From positions 26,923 to 90,922 of the forward strand of contig JAIQZQ010000054.1 in NCBI GenBank assembly GCA_021777105.1: a stretch of 64,000 nt of DNA. The letters are read 5' to 3'. The notes beneath the pieces were generated by a model. That model had not been told where the DNA came from, did not search any database, and saw nothing but the letters and a program-made list of their open reading frames with translations. A program made the position numbers and the translations under genes. The stretch comes from Candidatus Anammoxibacter sp. (lineage in GTDB: Bacteria; Planctomycetota; Brocadiia; Brocadiales; Anammoxibacteraceae). Shown here piece after piece: positions 46,736 through 56,155 of the stretch (position 1 is the first letter of the stretch; every line of letters starts with the position of its first letter).

Positions 46736-49700
46736 ATGGTTAAAAACAAGGTTGTTTTCTCATTATTAACGGCAATGGCGTTATGTTGCATTTGCATGAG
46801 CCATGTTTCCGGAGCGGGCCTTACCGTGCTTTCAGGCAGCAGGGTGAATTTAAACGGGGCGACATTAAATCTGGAGAAAGATATAAATAACGCAGGCACG
46901 GTGCAGTGCAATAATGGAAAACTGAATCTTGGAGGCGACTGGCTAAATAGCGGAGTTTTTTCATCGGGCATGGGTTTGATAACGTTTAACAGCTCAACAC
47001 AAGGCCAAACCGTAACCACCGGGGGTTCTACATTTGCCACTGTCACGGTCACGAATTCGCACACATCAGGAGTGACTTTTGACGACGCTATGACGTGCGT
47101 TACCCTTAACGCGGCCACAGGGGTAAAAAAACTGTCGTTTGGCTCAACAGGCGTTCATAACGTTACCGCGATATTTAATGTTAACGGTTCAAACAACAAT
47201 CTTATAAAATTGACTCCTACCATTGCCGGATCAGACTGGAACCTTAACGCGCCCACCACGACAATAAACTTTGTCAGCGTGGATCATTCACAATTAGCTT
47301 CATCAAAATTCATCACAGCGTTAAATTCAATTGACAACGGAAATAACAGCTCAAACTGGCTGTTCTCATCAGGCGGCGCGTTAAATACACCGGAGCCGAC
47401 GGCAACGCCGGTTGCAACTTCTACTCCGATTACCGCAACCCCTACTCCGTCTCCGACTCCAACAGTGTCTATGTCTCCAACGCCTATGCCTACTATGCCG
47501 ATTGCGACGCCAACTCCATCAGTAACGGAGACGCCTACATCAACTCCATCGCCGACTCCTTCTGTTTCGCCAACGCCCGCCACTGATTTGGTTGAGCCGG
47601 TTTCTAAGTTCAGCGCCGATCCATTGGGAGGTTTTGCGCCTTTGACCGTCCAATTCAACGATCTTTCAGAAGGCAATCCAACAAGCTGGGCATGGATGTT
47701 TGGGGACGGCGGTTTTAGCGCCGAACAAAACCCGATACATGTTTATAAAACGGCCGGGAACTTTAACGTTTCATTGCAGGTGTGCAACAGCAAGGGGTGC
47801 GATTTTGATGAGCAACTGAACTTAATAGATATAATTTCCACTCCGCCATGCAGCGCGGCCTTTAACGCGGATAAGACATTTGGATTTGCGCCGCTTGAGG
47901 TAAAGTTCACGGATCTATCTTCAGGCGCCCCGGCAAGCTGGGCCTGGGACTTTGGCGACAGCGATGTAAGCGCTGCGCAAAATCCTGCGCACACATATAA
48001 ATTTGAAGGAATTTTTTCCGTGTCGTTAACTATAAGCGCTAAGTGCGGCACGGATGTGCTTTCGCAGGCAAACCTTGTCACCGTCAAGGCGGCGCCTAAG
48101 CCGACCGCCGAGTTTAACGCTAATCCAACCGGAGGGTTGGCGCCGCTGGAGGTTCAGTTTAACAATATTTCCACCGGAGAACCCTCAAGTTTTGTTTGGA
48201 AATTTGGCGACGGAGGCTCAAGCTCTGATGAGAACCCTAAATATACCTACAAGACGCCGGGAATATTTACCGTTAGTCTAATGGCATCCAACCAGTCAGG
48301 CGCGGATATTGAAACCAAGACCAATCTGATTAATATTCAGGGGGGCGAGCCCCCAAGGGCTGAGTTTAAGGCAAGTCCTCTTACGGGATTTGCGCCCCTT
48401 ATGGTTCAATTTGACGATTTGTCGGCCGGCAACATAACAAGCTGGGGCTGGAAACAGGGCGATGGGACTACCAGTAATCTGAAAGAGCATGTTCATAGTT
48501 ACGCGGCCCCTGGTTTTTACAATGTTGAGCTGATTGTCAGCGGCGAGGATGGATCCGGCCTTGAGAATAAGATAAATCTGGTGACTGTATTGGAAGGCTC
48601 AGGGCCTACGGCGAATTTTACGGCTGAGCCGTTAAAAGGCAACGCGCCGTTTACCGCGCGCTTTTTTGACCTTTCAAGCGGAGATATATCCGACCGTATA
48701 TGGGATTTTGGCGACGGCGATATTTCAAAAGGAGACAATCCGGAACATTTATACAAAACATCTGGAACGTTTGATGTAAAACTTATAGTTACCGGCAAAG
48801 ACGGCCAAACCTCTGTTGCGGAGAAGAAGGAGTTTATAACAGTAACTGAAGGCGCAGACCCGACCGCAGGCTTTGCCGTTGATAAAAAAAATCTGGACGA
48901 CAACATGGCGCCAATCAAAACCGCGCCGTCTGTTATGGGTATAACCGCTGAAAAAGGCGCAAATGAACTTACGGTTAAATTTTCGGAATTAACGTCTGCG
49001 CCGGGAGATGAAATAGTTGCCCGTGAATGGGACTTTGGTGATGGTTCGCCAAAAAGCGCGGAAGAAAATCCTGAACACACATATATAGGAGCTGATGATG
49101 AGACGTTTGCCGTAAGCCTGACGGCCCAAACCGCAAGGGGAGTTGACACTGTGACGAAACCATCTTTCATAAGCATATCCGGAGGGTTGCTAACAGGATT
49201 TATAAAGGGTATTGTGACTGATAAAGCCGGCGGCGCGCCTATCCCCGCAACCGCAATATTAGTAAAACAGGAGAGCCTAACAATCGCGGATGTGGCTACG
49301 TCCGACAACGGAGCCTTTTTTATGCAGCTTCCATTGGGGGAATATAATGTGGTGGCCGCAAAAGTGGGGTTTGCTGATGTTTTGAAAAAGGCGATTGTTA
49401 AGGATTCCGAGACGACAACTTTAAACTTTGAGATGCGGCGCGGTAAAAGCTCAGACGGCAATGGGGAGCTTTTTCTAAATGTTGAGCCGACAAAGGCTAA
49501 AAAAACTATTAAAAAAAGCAAAGCGATAGTAACAGCTATAGATAGCTTAGGCAACCCGGTGGCTGGGGCTCAAATAAAAGCTTCGGTTAAAGGAAGGTTT
49601 GTTAAAGTTGCTCCGCGCAACGCAAAGACAAATGCAGACGGAACAGCGGAATTTGAATTCAAATTCGGATTGTTTTCTAAAAACGGAGAGATAACCTTTT

Positions 49701-49738
49701 CATCTCAGGGAGCAATTGCGACGATTACGCAGGAATAG
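46736..49738 (+). CDS. Secreted PKD protein with carboxypeptidase-regulatory and Big-like domains (1,000 aa)
   Basis: A signal peptide (VVFSLLTAMALCCICMSHVS) and N-terminal beta domain (LTVLSGSRVNLNGATLNLEK, like PKD copy B) precede a Thr-Pro linker (about 218-285) and six PKD domains (about 287-811; WMFGDGG, WDFGDS, WKFGDG, WKQGDG, WDFGDG, WDFGDG). A carboxypeptidase-regulatory-like fold follows at about 820-902 (GIVTDKAGGAPIPATAILVK), and a C-terminal Big/invasin-like Ig domain at about 915-1000 (DSLGNPVAGAQIKASV, TNADGTAEFEF). Unlike the minus-strand PKD proteins it lacks the beta-propeller and the FFSR tail. AAAGGAG lies before the ATG with normal spacing. It is probably an extracellular matrix or adhesion protein expressed with the S74 gene upstream (inference). 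Confidence 0.87.
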   Translation: MVKNKVVFSLLTAMALCCICMSHVSGAGLTVLSGSRVNLNGATLNLEKDINNAGTVQCNNGKLNLGGDWLNSGVFSSGMGLITFNSSTQGQTVTTGGSTFATVTVTNSHTSGVTFDDAMTCVTLNAATGVKKLSFGSTGVHNVTAIFNVNGSNNNLIKLTPTIAGSDWNLNAPTTTINFVSVDHSQLASSKFITALNSIDNGNNSSNWLFSSGGALNTPEPTATPVATSTPITATPTPSPTPTVSMSPTPMPTMPIATPTPSVTETPTSTPSPTPSVSPTPATDLVEPVSKFSADPLGGFAPLTVQFNDLSEGNPTSWAWMFGDGGFSAEQNPIHVYKTAGNFNVSLQVCNSKGCDFDEQLNLIDIISTPPCSAAFNADKTFGFAPLEVKFTDLSSGAPASWAWDFGDSDVSAAQNPAHTYKFEGIFSVSLTISAKCGTDVLSQANLVTVKAAPKPTAEFNANPTGGLAPLEVQFNNISTGEPSSFVWKFGDGGSSSDENPKYTYKTPGIFTVSLMASNQSGADIETKTNLINIQGGEPPRAEFKASPLTGFAPLMVQFDDLSAGNITSWGWKQGDGTTSNLKEHVHSYAAPGFYNVELIVSGEDGSGLENKINLVTVLEGSGPTANFTAEPLKGNAPFTARFFDLSSGDISDRIWDFGDGDISKGDNPEHLYKTSGTFDVKLIVTGKDGQTSVAEKKEFITVTEGADPTAGFAVDKKNLDDNMAPIKTAPSVMGITAEKGANELTVKFSELTSAPGDEIVAREWDFGDGSPKSAEENPEHTYIGADDETFAVSLTAQTARGVDTVTKPSFISISGGLLTGFIKGIVTDKAGGAPIPATAILVKQESLTIADVATSDNGAFFMQLPLGEYNVVAAKVGFADVLKKAIVKDSETTTLNFEMRRGKSSDGNGELFLNVEPTKAKKTIKKSKAIVTAIDSLGNPVAGAQIKASVKGRFVKVAPRNAKTNADGTAEFEFKFGLFSKNGEITFSSQGAIATITQE

Positions 49739-49791
49739 GTTTTGTTTAAATCTTATTCGGAATCAAAGCCTTTCTGTTTTGTTTTACTCGT

Positions 49792-49840
49792 TACAAGGCT
49801 CCTGCCTTGTAACGCGGTGTCCTTAGAGGCTCTGCCTCGA
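49792..49840. repeat. REP-like palindrome pair
   Basis: GTTACAAGGCTCCTGCCTTG with TAAC, then GTGTCCTTAGAGGCTCTGCC with TCGAG. Same two-hairpin unit as at 34294-34459 and 60505-60563, here between convergent genes. Confidence 0.7.
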
Positions 49841-49891
49841 GTTTAAAAACATGACAAATCTTATTCGAAATCAAAACCTCATAATTATGTT

Positions 49892-50221
49892 TCATATAGC
49901 GACGCCTTCATTTTCAACGTTTTTAATAAACTGAAAATTATTTTGTCTTAGATAATTGAAATGAGTTTTTGAAATAACCTGAATTGATAATCTATAATCT
50001 ATTTCTTCGTCCAATTCATAACCTATATCTCTAATTTTATCAACCTTTTCCCAATCATCTGATAATGTAATTACTAAAATATCAATGTCAGACTCTTTAG
50101 TCGCATCTCCCATAGCTTTAGATCCGAAAATTAACACGTCTATGATTTCGTCCGAGAAATCGTTTCGCAATATTTTGCTGAATCGGGCGACAACCTCTGT
50201 CTCTTTTTTTGAAAGTTTCAT
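49892..50221 (-). CDS. Minimal nucleotidyltransferase (MNT, 109 aa)
   Basis: A short nucleotidyltransferase of the pol-beta superfamily. The signature GSKAMGDATKESDIDILVI gives the Gly-Ser motif and the Asp-X-Asp metal pair (DID). Such proteins commonly work as the antitoxin half of HEPN-MNT toxin-antitoxin modules, AMPylating the HEPN RNase. No HEPN gene is next to it: upstream is a methyltransferase and downstream only repeats and a convergent PKD gene. It is therefore an orphan, or its partner lies elsewhere. It is 29 bases after the methyltransferase stop on the same strand and has a GGAATGG site before the ATG. Confidence 0.8.
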   Translation of the reverse strand: MKLSKKETEVVARFSKILRNDFSDEIIDVLIFGSKAMGDATKESDIDILVITLSDDWEKVDKIRDIGYELDEEIDYRLSIQVISKTHFNYLRQNNFQFIKNVENEGVAI

Positions 50222-50250
50222 GTTTTACCATTCCTGCAAATTAATAGAAC

Positions 50251-50889
50251 TTATTTCATCTTCTCAACTTCAAGCACATATGCGGAGGCGGCTATTGGGA
50301 GGGGGATTCCTATGGGCAGTCTCTTTATTACGCGGAAGCCACGGCGTCTAAAGATCTCGTTAATATCATTTAATCCATAGGCTATAGTGGGGAATTGGGC
50401 GCGTCTTCGATGGAGCCAATATTTCAGCCTGATGTAAGGATTAGATTTGTTGCGAACATCAATCACTATCTTGCCGTTGTCTGCGCAAACGTTCATCATC
50501 TCAATCAATAACTGCTCAACTTTATCAATTGACGGCAAATTCAGGATAGTGTTTAAGCATGTCACCCTTTTAAACAAGCCTTTTTTAAAAGGCAACTTAA
50601 ATATATCGCCCCTGACCAGCTCCGCATTATCGACGACGCCATTGTCCCTGAATATATCTTTTGCTTCCCGCAGCAGTTCCGCTGATTGATCCATGCCTAT
50701 AAACTTCATACTGTTTTTGCCTGTTTGGTTTAAGTAAGCAAAGAACAAGCCGTTTCCGCACGCAATGTCCAGAGTTAAGTCGTCATTTACGCAAAGTTCC
50801 GCCGCCTTGTCTCTTATCCCGGTTGTGATGTTGCCAAGAAAAGCTTTTTTTTGGGCAACGCTTGAAATGTTTAGTTCGGTTTTTGGCAT
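50251..50889 (-). CDS. Class I SAM-dependent methyltransferase (212 aa)
   Basis: Rossmann-fold methyltransferase with motif I LDIACGNGLFFAYL, an acidic end of strand 2 (FIGMDQS), a motif near ELVRGDIFKLPF and motif IV-like FKRVTCLNTILNLP. It ends with a basic helix and a final strand. The substrate cannot be told from sequence; the pattern fits the small-molecule (UbiE/Methyltransf_11-like) group. No Shine-Dalgarno is clear. It is flanked by an MNT gene downstream and, across MITE-like element A, a glycosyltransferase upstream, so it could act on a glycan or lipid, but this is only positional. Confidence 0.8.
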   Translation of the reverse strand: MPKTELNISSVAQKKAFLGNITTGIRDKAAELCVNDDLTLDIACGNGLFFAYLNQTGKNSMKFIGMDQSAELLREAKDIFRDNGVVDNAELVRGDIFKLPFKKGLFKRVTCLNTILNLPSIDKVEQLLIEMMNVCADNGKIVIDVRNKSNPYIRLKYWLHRRRAQFPTIAYGLNDINEIFRRRGFRVIKRLPIGIPLPIAASAYVLEVEKMK

Positions 50890-50936
50890 TGGTAAATATG
50901 GTAAATTGTTAAGCTAATAAATTGAGGGTTTGTAAA

Positions 50937-51105
50937 TACCCCCTCCCCTAACCCCTCCCACTATGGGGAGGGGAATTTGTTTTTTTAACCTCATTTAGGC
51001 GCTAATCGCAAACTTTAAAAGTTTTACCTGATTGGCGCTGTATTGAAATAAATATATACCTTTAATTCCCCCTCCCTTGATGGGAGGGGTTAGGGGAGGG
51101 TGATA
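50937..51105. repeat. MITE-like element A, copy 2 (full length)
   Basis: Full-length match to 3393-3560: TACCCCCTCCCCTAACCCCT at the left end, TTGGCGCTGTATTGAAATAA inside, and GGGGTTAGGGGAGGGTGATA at the right end. It separates the methyltransferase from the glycosyltransferase. Confidence 0.8.
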
Positions 51106-51117
51106 AGAATCACTCGA

Positions 51118-52290
51118 TCACAATATCTTTAAAACCGACTGCGCTATTATTTTGCAATCAAGTTGCGTTTTTGCCCTCTCTTCCCCGGCTTTTCCAAGTT
51201 TTGCCGCAAATGATGTATCGCCAAGAAGAGTGATTATAGTTTCAGCTATATTTCCGATTGAATTCGGGTCAACAAACAGACCTGTAACGCCGTCTTCGAC
51301 GGCCTCTTCAGTTCCGCCCGACCTACCGACGATTACCGGCTTAGCGCAGGCGCCGGCTTCCATAAAGACTATGCCGAAACCTTCCAGGTCTCCTTTAAGT
51401 TGCTTGTTCTCCGTTGTCTCCCTGTTAGGCATAACAAAGACATCGCACAGGTTGTAGTAGTCTGCTAATTTATCATTTGGGACATATCCCGTAAATATAA
51501 CTTTTGTATTATTCGGATCAGAGCCGACAAGTCCCAATTCCTTTGCAAGGCTGCGCAACCGGCCCTCTTCCCTGCCGCCGCCGACTATAAGATATCTGGT
51601 CTCAGGGAACCTCTCTATCGCTTTCGGCAGGGCTTGTATAACCGCGTCATGCCCTTTTCGCTCGTCCAGTCTGCCTACCGTTAACAATACTTTACAACCT
51701 TCCAGATTATATTTTTTAATCAATTCATCTGATTTCGGTTTTGGATAAAACACAGCAGTGTCAACCCCGGGCAGGACTTTTACAATCTTTGCCGGGTCTA
51801 TGCCCAGTCTCAGAAATTCCTGGGATGTATATTCGCTGTTTGTGACAAGCTCATCAGCCTCTGCAATAATCTTATTAATAAACCGCATTATCAATTTTGA
51901 GCCGCTAAACCTTGAGGTTTCCGAGCCGTAAACATAAACGGCGTAAGGAGCGCCAAAAATACGTTTGCAAACCAGGCCGGCAAGGCCGGCTGAAAGAATC
52001 TGACCGCAATGAAGTTTACGCGCCCTATACTTCGGCACAACATAAAGAGCCCGCAATGTTACAAGAACTGATTTTACCAGTTTCGCAATATTTGATTCGC
52101 CCACAGGCAACCATTTCCGCAATATTATAAACGTTTGCCCATCGTCAAACTCGGCGCTGCCGTTTGTTTTAGGAGCCATCACCACTATTCTTTCATTTGG
52201 CAGGTAGCGCCACAATTGATAAAACGCCGTTGATATGCCGCTAACAATGGGAGGAAAATCATTTGTGATTAAAAGGCTTTTTTCTTTCAT
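51118..52290 (-). CDS. GT4-family glycosyltransferase (390 aa)
   Basis: A GT-B fold retaining glycosyltransferase. The N-terminal acceptor half begins LLITNDFPPIVSGISTAFYQ. The linker holds the GVDTAVFYPKP segment usual for family 4, and the C-terminal donor half shows VLLTVGRLDERKGHDAVIQA, the VIFTGYVPNDKL strand, and the EGFGIVFMEAGACAKPVIV motif whose first Glu binds the nucleotide sugar. The pattern resembles PimB-like mannosyltransferases, but donor and acceptor cannot be specified. Length is normal for the family. It is cytoplasmic or peripheral to the inner membrane, and probably builds a surface glycan or glycolipid, judging from the neighbouring cell-envelope gene rodA (inference). 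Confidence 0.88.
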   Translation of the reverse strand: MKEKSLLITNDFPPIVSGISTAFYQLWRYLPNERIVVMAPKTNGSAEFDDGQTFIILRKWLPVGESNIAKLVKSVLVTLRALYVVPKYRARKLHCGQILSAGLAGLVCKRIFGAPYAVYVYGSETSRFSGSKLIMRFINKIIAEADELVTNSEYTSQEFLRLGIDPAKIVKVLPGVDTAVFYPKPKSDELIKKYNLEGCKVLLTVGRLDERKGHDAVIQALPKAIERFPETRYLIVGGGREEGRLRSLAKELGLVGSDPNNTKVIFTGYVPNDKLADYYNLCDVFVMPNRETTENKQLKGDLEGFGIVFMEAGACAKPVIVGRSGGTEEAVEDGVTGLFVDPNSIGNIAETIITLLGDTSFAAKLGKAGEERAKTQLDCKIIAQSVLKIL

Positions 52291-52302
52291 TGTTTAAATC
52301 TC

Positions 52303-52398
52303 TATAATCAAACAAATCAGGTTTTCGAAAAATAATATTTACATATGGTTAAATTCAAACGCAACCAAATAAAACCCTAAAGGGTAAATTCTAACAAC
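52303..52398. repeat. Repeat D, copy 2
   Basis: CTATAATCAAACAAATCAGG, TTTTCGAAAAATAA, ATATGGTT and AATAAAACCCTAAAGGGTAA in the same order as at 46521-46608. Confidence 0.6.
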
Positions 52399-52528
52399 CT
52401 CTGCATTTTACAAATTTCAAAACCTTTAAATAGTCTCAAAGTTTTTGTTCTTCTTCGTGCCTTTGTGGCTTTGTGGCTTAAATCGCTTTTGATTCTAAAA
52501 ATTTAAGTTTATACGGAAGCTCTTTAGT

Positions 52529-53629
52529 TTATTTGCGCATCAATTCGTCTCTTGAGAAAACAATCTCCGACCTTAGACGCACATTTATAATAAACGACAG
52601 CGCAATAAATGATGATATCATGGACGACCCACCATAACTCATAAACGGCAGAGTCAGGCCGGTAATGGGCGTGATGCCCAACGTCATGCCCACATTAACA
52701 AACACCTGCGTCGCAATCATAGTGACAAACCCAACAACTATCAGGCGCCCCATGGGATCTCTGCTTTCAACCGCAATGCCCAGCCCGCAAAAAACAAACA
52801 ACACGTAAAGGCCAAGCAATGCAATACCGCGCAGGAACCCAAACTCTTCCGCGACTACTGAAAATATAAAGTCCGTATGCTGCTCAGGTATAAAGTTGAG
52901 CTGGCTCTGCACCCCGCTTCGCCAACCCTGGCCAAAAACACCGCCCGAGCCAACGGCAATCAACGATTGCAACCGGTGGTAGCCCGCGCCCCAGTCGCTG
53001 TTTTTTTCAGGCCAAAGAAAGCCGATAATCCTGCCCTTTTGATAGCTCTTTAGCAGAAATATCCACATCAACGGCGCCGAGCCCAGGCCGGCGGCTATTA
53101 ACGACAAAAGATATCTCAGCTTTGTCCCCGCCGTAAAAAATATGGCGAAGAAAATCGGCAAAAGCACAAGACTTGTGCCTAAATCAGGCTGTTTAGCGAT
53201 AAAGGCGATAGGAATTATAGTTAAAACCAAAGGCACGAAAAGGTCTTTGAATGAATTCAAACCCTTTTTATACGCCAGATATCTCGACAAGGCAAGCACA
53301 TAAACTATTTTCATAAACTCAGATGGTTGAAACGAGAACATCCCAAGTTTAAACCACCGCTTTGAGCCATGAATCTCCCTGCCTATAATTAAAACCAAAA
53401 CCAGGGAAAACAGGGCGATAAAATAGTAAAAGTATGAATATTTCGAGATTTTGGAGTAATGGAACCTTAATAGCGAGAAGAATATTGAAAGCCCTATGCC
53501 GATATATATGAGCTGCTTGCACGCGAACGTCCAACCCGCCGAGCTCCAAATAAAGAAAAAGCTTGCGGTTAGTATAAGGCAGACGACCGGAAACAACAAC
53601 CAGTCAAATTTTCGCGCATTGTTATACAT
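52529..53629 (-). CDS. rodA: RodA-type SEDS peptidoglycan glycosyltransferase (366 aa)
   Basis: An integral membrane protein with about ten hydrophobic segments and the SEDS landmarks: QPSEFMKI early, KQPDLGTSL in the middle, the big loop GQGWRSGVQSQLNFIPEQHT followed by DFIFSVVAEEFG, and the C-terminal signature FVNVGMTLGITPITGLTLPF, MSYGGSSM, which favours RodA over FtsW. RodA polymerises lipid II into glycan strands for cell elongation together with a class B PBP. No PBP2 or MreBCD genes are visible next to it; in many genomes they sit beside rodA. The ATG at 53629 lacks a clear Shine-Dalgarno. Length is normal for the family. Confidence 0.93.
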   Translation of the reverse strand: MYNNARKFDWLLFPVVCLILTASFFFIWSSAGWTFACKQLIYIGIGLSIFFSLLRFHYSKISKYSYFYYFIALFSLVLVLIIGREIHGSKRWFKLGMFSFQPSEFMKIVYVLALSRYLAYKKGLNSFKDLFVPLVLTIIPIAFIAKQPDLGTSLVLLPIFFAIFFTAGTKLRYLLSLIAAGLGSAPLMWIFLLKSYQKGRIIGFLWPEKNSDWGAGYHRLQSLIAVGSGGVFGQGWRSGVQSQLNFIPEQHTDFIFSVVAEEFGFLRGIALLGLYVLFVFCGLGIAVESRDPMGRLIVVGFVTMIATQVFVNVGMTLGITPITGLTLPFMSYGGSSMISSFIALSFIINVRLRSEIVFSRDELMRK

Positions 53630-53790
53630 ATATTTTTCAAGCCCGGGCCGGGCAGTTTTTGATTATTTATTTTAGCGCGGGATCCGGTTACAAACCTGAC
53701 CCTGCGTTAAACGCCCAAGAAGGGCATTATAGGCGGGGGGTTTATACGGACATTTGCCGTTGAAGGCTGTGTCCGTAAATTACTTAAACA

Positions 53791-53820
53791 TAATTAGCCC
53801 CATGTGAATGGGGCTAATTA
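53791..53820. repeat. Perfect 13-bp hairpin
   Basis: TAATTAGCCCCAT pairs with ATGGGGCTAATTA around the loop GTGA. No T run follows on either strand, so it is not a classical terminator. It lies in the gap between htpG and rodA. Confidence 0.6.
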
Positions 53821-53884
53821 TAACATTAACTAAACGGCAAGTCGATTTATGTTATCTAAACTTGTGAGATTTTTAACATTTTAA

Positions 53885-53940
53885 TAGTGGCGCAGGCATC
53901 CTGCCTGCGCCACTAACAAGCGCCCAATGGGCGCTTATTT
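53885..53940. repeat. Two hairpins downstream of htpG
   Basis: TAGTGGCGCAGGCA/TGCCTGCGCCACTA (53885-53915) is a perfect 14-bp stem of the CAGGCATCCTGCCTG class also seen at 62283-62312 and after the PKD genes. AAGCGCCCAATGGGCGCTT follows at about 53918-53937. Read from the minus strand these are the first structures after the htpG stop and may end its transcript, though no T run is present. Confidence 0.6.
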
Positions 53941-53966
53941 AAAAACATTATTTACAATACACATAT

Positions 53967-55880
53967 CTATCCAGCCTGATTGCCGAGGTTATCGGCCATC
54001 AGTTGCGAAATCTCTTTTGCAAACGACGCAGGATCCTTCAGTTTTGAGCCCTGTAACAGAAGGGCCTGATCATGAAGCAGGTTTATATATCGCGGCAAAA
54101 GCTCGCTATCTTTGTCTTTTTCAAATATGCCGTTCATTTTCTCAAAAATTGCGTGCGACGGATTTATTTCCAATATCCCTTTTGATACCGGCACTTGCTG
54201 CCCCATAGCCTTCATAATGTTTTCCATATTATGATCCATGTCGCCGTCGTCCGCCACAATGCAGCACGCAGAGTCTTTTAACCTGCCGGACAACCTCACG
54301 TCTTTTACCTCGTCTTTCAACTTATCCTTAAATAATTCAATAAGTTTTTCAAACTTCTTCTTTGAGTCTTTTTTATCCTTATCTTTTGTGCCGTCAAGGT
54401 CAATATCTCCCTTGATCACGGATTTAAACTTATTTTCCTTAAACTCAAAATTCTCCATAACAAAACCGTCAATCTCATCCAGCAAGAACAGAACTTCAAA
54501 ATCATTCTCCTCAAACGCCTCAAGGTAAGGAGACTTTTCAACCTCCTCGCGCGAAGCTCCGGTTATAAAATAGATCTCCTTCTGTTTAAACGGCTTTTTG
54601 TCAATATATTGTTGCAGCGTCGTATATTCGCCCGCCTTTGTTTTGCTTGACTGGAAAAGTAGCAGGTCGGCTATCTCATCCCTTCTTGAAAAATCAACAT
54701 GTATGCCCTCTTTAAGTATGCGGCCGAATTCAGTGTATACCTTTATATACTTATCAAAATCCTTCTCTTTCATATCTTTTAAAACGCCCAGAGCTTTGTT
54801 GGTTACATTTTTGTTTATAACCTCCACATGCTTATTTTTCTGCAGCAGCTCCCTGGACACATTTAAAGGCAGGTCCGACGAATCAATCACGCCCTTTAAA
54901 AACCTTAAATAAACAGGTATCAACTCTTCGCAATGTTGCATAATCTGCACCCTGTTGACATAGAGAGTCAAGCCTATCTCATAATCCTTGTAAAATATGT
55001 TAAACGGAGCTTTTGACGGTATGTAAAGCAACGCGCTGAACTCTGAAGTTCCTTCAGCCCTGTAATGCATAACTTCCGCCGGATCGGCAAAATCGTGCGA
55101 GATGTGTTTATAGAACTCGTTGTACTCCTTTTCATCAACATCTGACTTGCTTTTAAGCCAGATAGCTTTCATCTGGTTTAAAGTCTCCTCTTTTATGACC
55201 TTGACTTTTTTGTCCTTATTGTCTTTATCCTCTTCCTCCTTCTCGACATCCATAACTATCGGATGCTCAATGTAATCAGAGTACTTTTTGATTGTGCTGC
55301 GTATCTCCCACTCTTCCAGATATTTTGTGCCCTCCGGTTTCAGATGCAAAATAACATCAGTGCCCCTGGTATGTTTTTCAACATCCTCCACGGTGAACGA
55401 GCCGTCAGCGGTAGATTCCCATTCAACGGCGGATTTTGCGCCGGCTCCAGCTTTTCGTGAAACAACAACAACTTTGTCCGCAACCATAAAAGAGGAATAA
55501 AAACCCACGCCAAACTGGCCTATCAGCTCAGGGTTGTCCTGGGCATCTTTGTCCTGAATGGCCTTAAGGAAATCCTTAGTTCCGGAATGAGCAATAGTTC
55601 CCAGTTCGCTAATAACCTCATCTTTAGCCATGCCGATGCCGTTGTCGCTTATAGTCAATGTGCCGGCGTCCTTGTCAACCGTTATCTTTATCTTCCATGA
55701 GCTGTCGCCTTCAAGAATATCGGTGTTTGTCAATGAATCAAAGCGAGCCTTGTCAATTGCGTCGGACGCATTTGAAACTAGCTCCCTTAAAAAAATCTCT
55801 TTATGCGAATATAAAGAATGTATCATCAAATCAAGCAGTTGTTTAATTTCCGTCTTAAATTCAAGCTTCTCTAAAGTCAT
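53967..55880 (-). CDS. htpG: HSP90-family chaperone HtpG (637 aa)
   Basis: Bacterial HSP90. The N-terminal GHKL ATPase domain is complete: EIFLRELVSNASDAIDKARF holds the catalytic Glu and nucleotide-binding Asn, followed by SDNGIGM, GTIAHSGTKDFL and GQFGVGFYSSFM. The middle domain follows (FNIFYKDYEIGLTLYVNRVQ and LPLNVSRELLQKNKHVEVIN) and the C-terminal dimerisation domain ends near the stop. A charged insert (DVEKEEEDKDNKDKKVKVIK) lies after the ATPase domain and a second Lys/Asp-rich insert in the middle domain. The ATG at 55880 has AAGG about 11 bases upstream. I looked for a CIRCE operator (TTAGCACTC/GAGTGCTAA) upstream and did not find one. Confidence 0.97.
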   Translation of the reverse strand: MTLEKLEFKTEIKQLLDLMIHSLYSHKEIFLRELVSNASDAIDKARFDSLTNTDILEGDSSWKIKITVDKDAGTLTISDNGIGMAKDEVISELGTIAHSGTKDFLKAIQDKDAQDNPELIGQFGVGFYSSFMVADKVVVVSRKAGAGAKSAVEWESTADGSFTVEDVEKHTRGTDVILHLKPEGTKYLEEWEIRSTIKKYSDYIEHPIVMDVEKEEEDKDNKDKKVKVIKEETLNQMKAIWLKSKSDVDEKEYNEFYKHISHDFADPAEVMHYRAEGTSEFSALLYIPSKAPFNIFYKDYEIGLTLYVNRVQIMQHCEELIPVYLRFLKGVIDSSDLPLNVSRELLQKNKHVEVINKNVTNKALGVLKDMKEKDFDKYIKVYTEFGRILKEGIHVDFSRRDEIADLLLFQSSKTKAGEYTTLQQYIDKKPFKQKEIYFITGASREEVEKSPYLEAFEENDFEVLFLLDEIDGFVMENFEFKENKFKSVIKGDIDLDGTKDKDKKDSKKKFEKLIELFKDKLKDEVKDVRLSGRLKDSACCIVADDGDMDHNMENIMKAMGQQVPVSKGILEINPSHAIFEKMNGIFEKDKDSELLPRYINLLHDQALLLQGSKLKDPASFAKEISQLMADNLGNQAG

Positions 55881-56155
55881 CTCTTTTTACACCTTCTTTC
55901 TAAGTTTAAAAATCCACCAAGGCGCCAACCATATTTGCCGCCAAACAATATTTTTAATCAATTTAATATAGTATTATTACGAATTTAATAACGTATAGCA
56001 AAACATTAATATAAATATTATTAAAAAATGCCAAAAAATGTCAAGAGGCTACTAAAAAAAATTTACAAAAAGCGGTTTCAAGCTCTGATATGCGCTATTG
56101 CATGGCTGAAAACTTCAATACCAAGCTTAAATTGATAACCTCAGCCTAATTTGGC

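Noticed and set aside
55881..56000. CIRCE operator upstream of htpG
   Set aside because: The TTAGCACTC-N9-GAGTGCTAA inverted repeat is absent.
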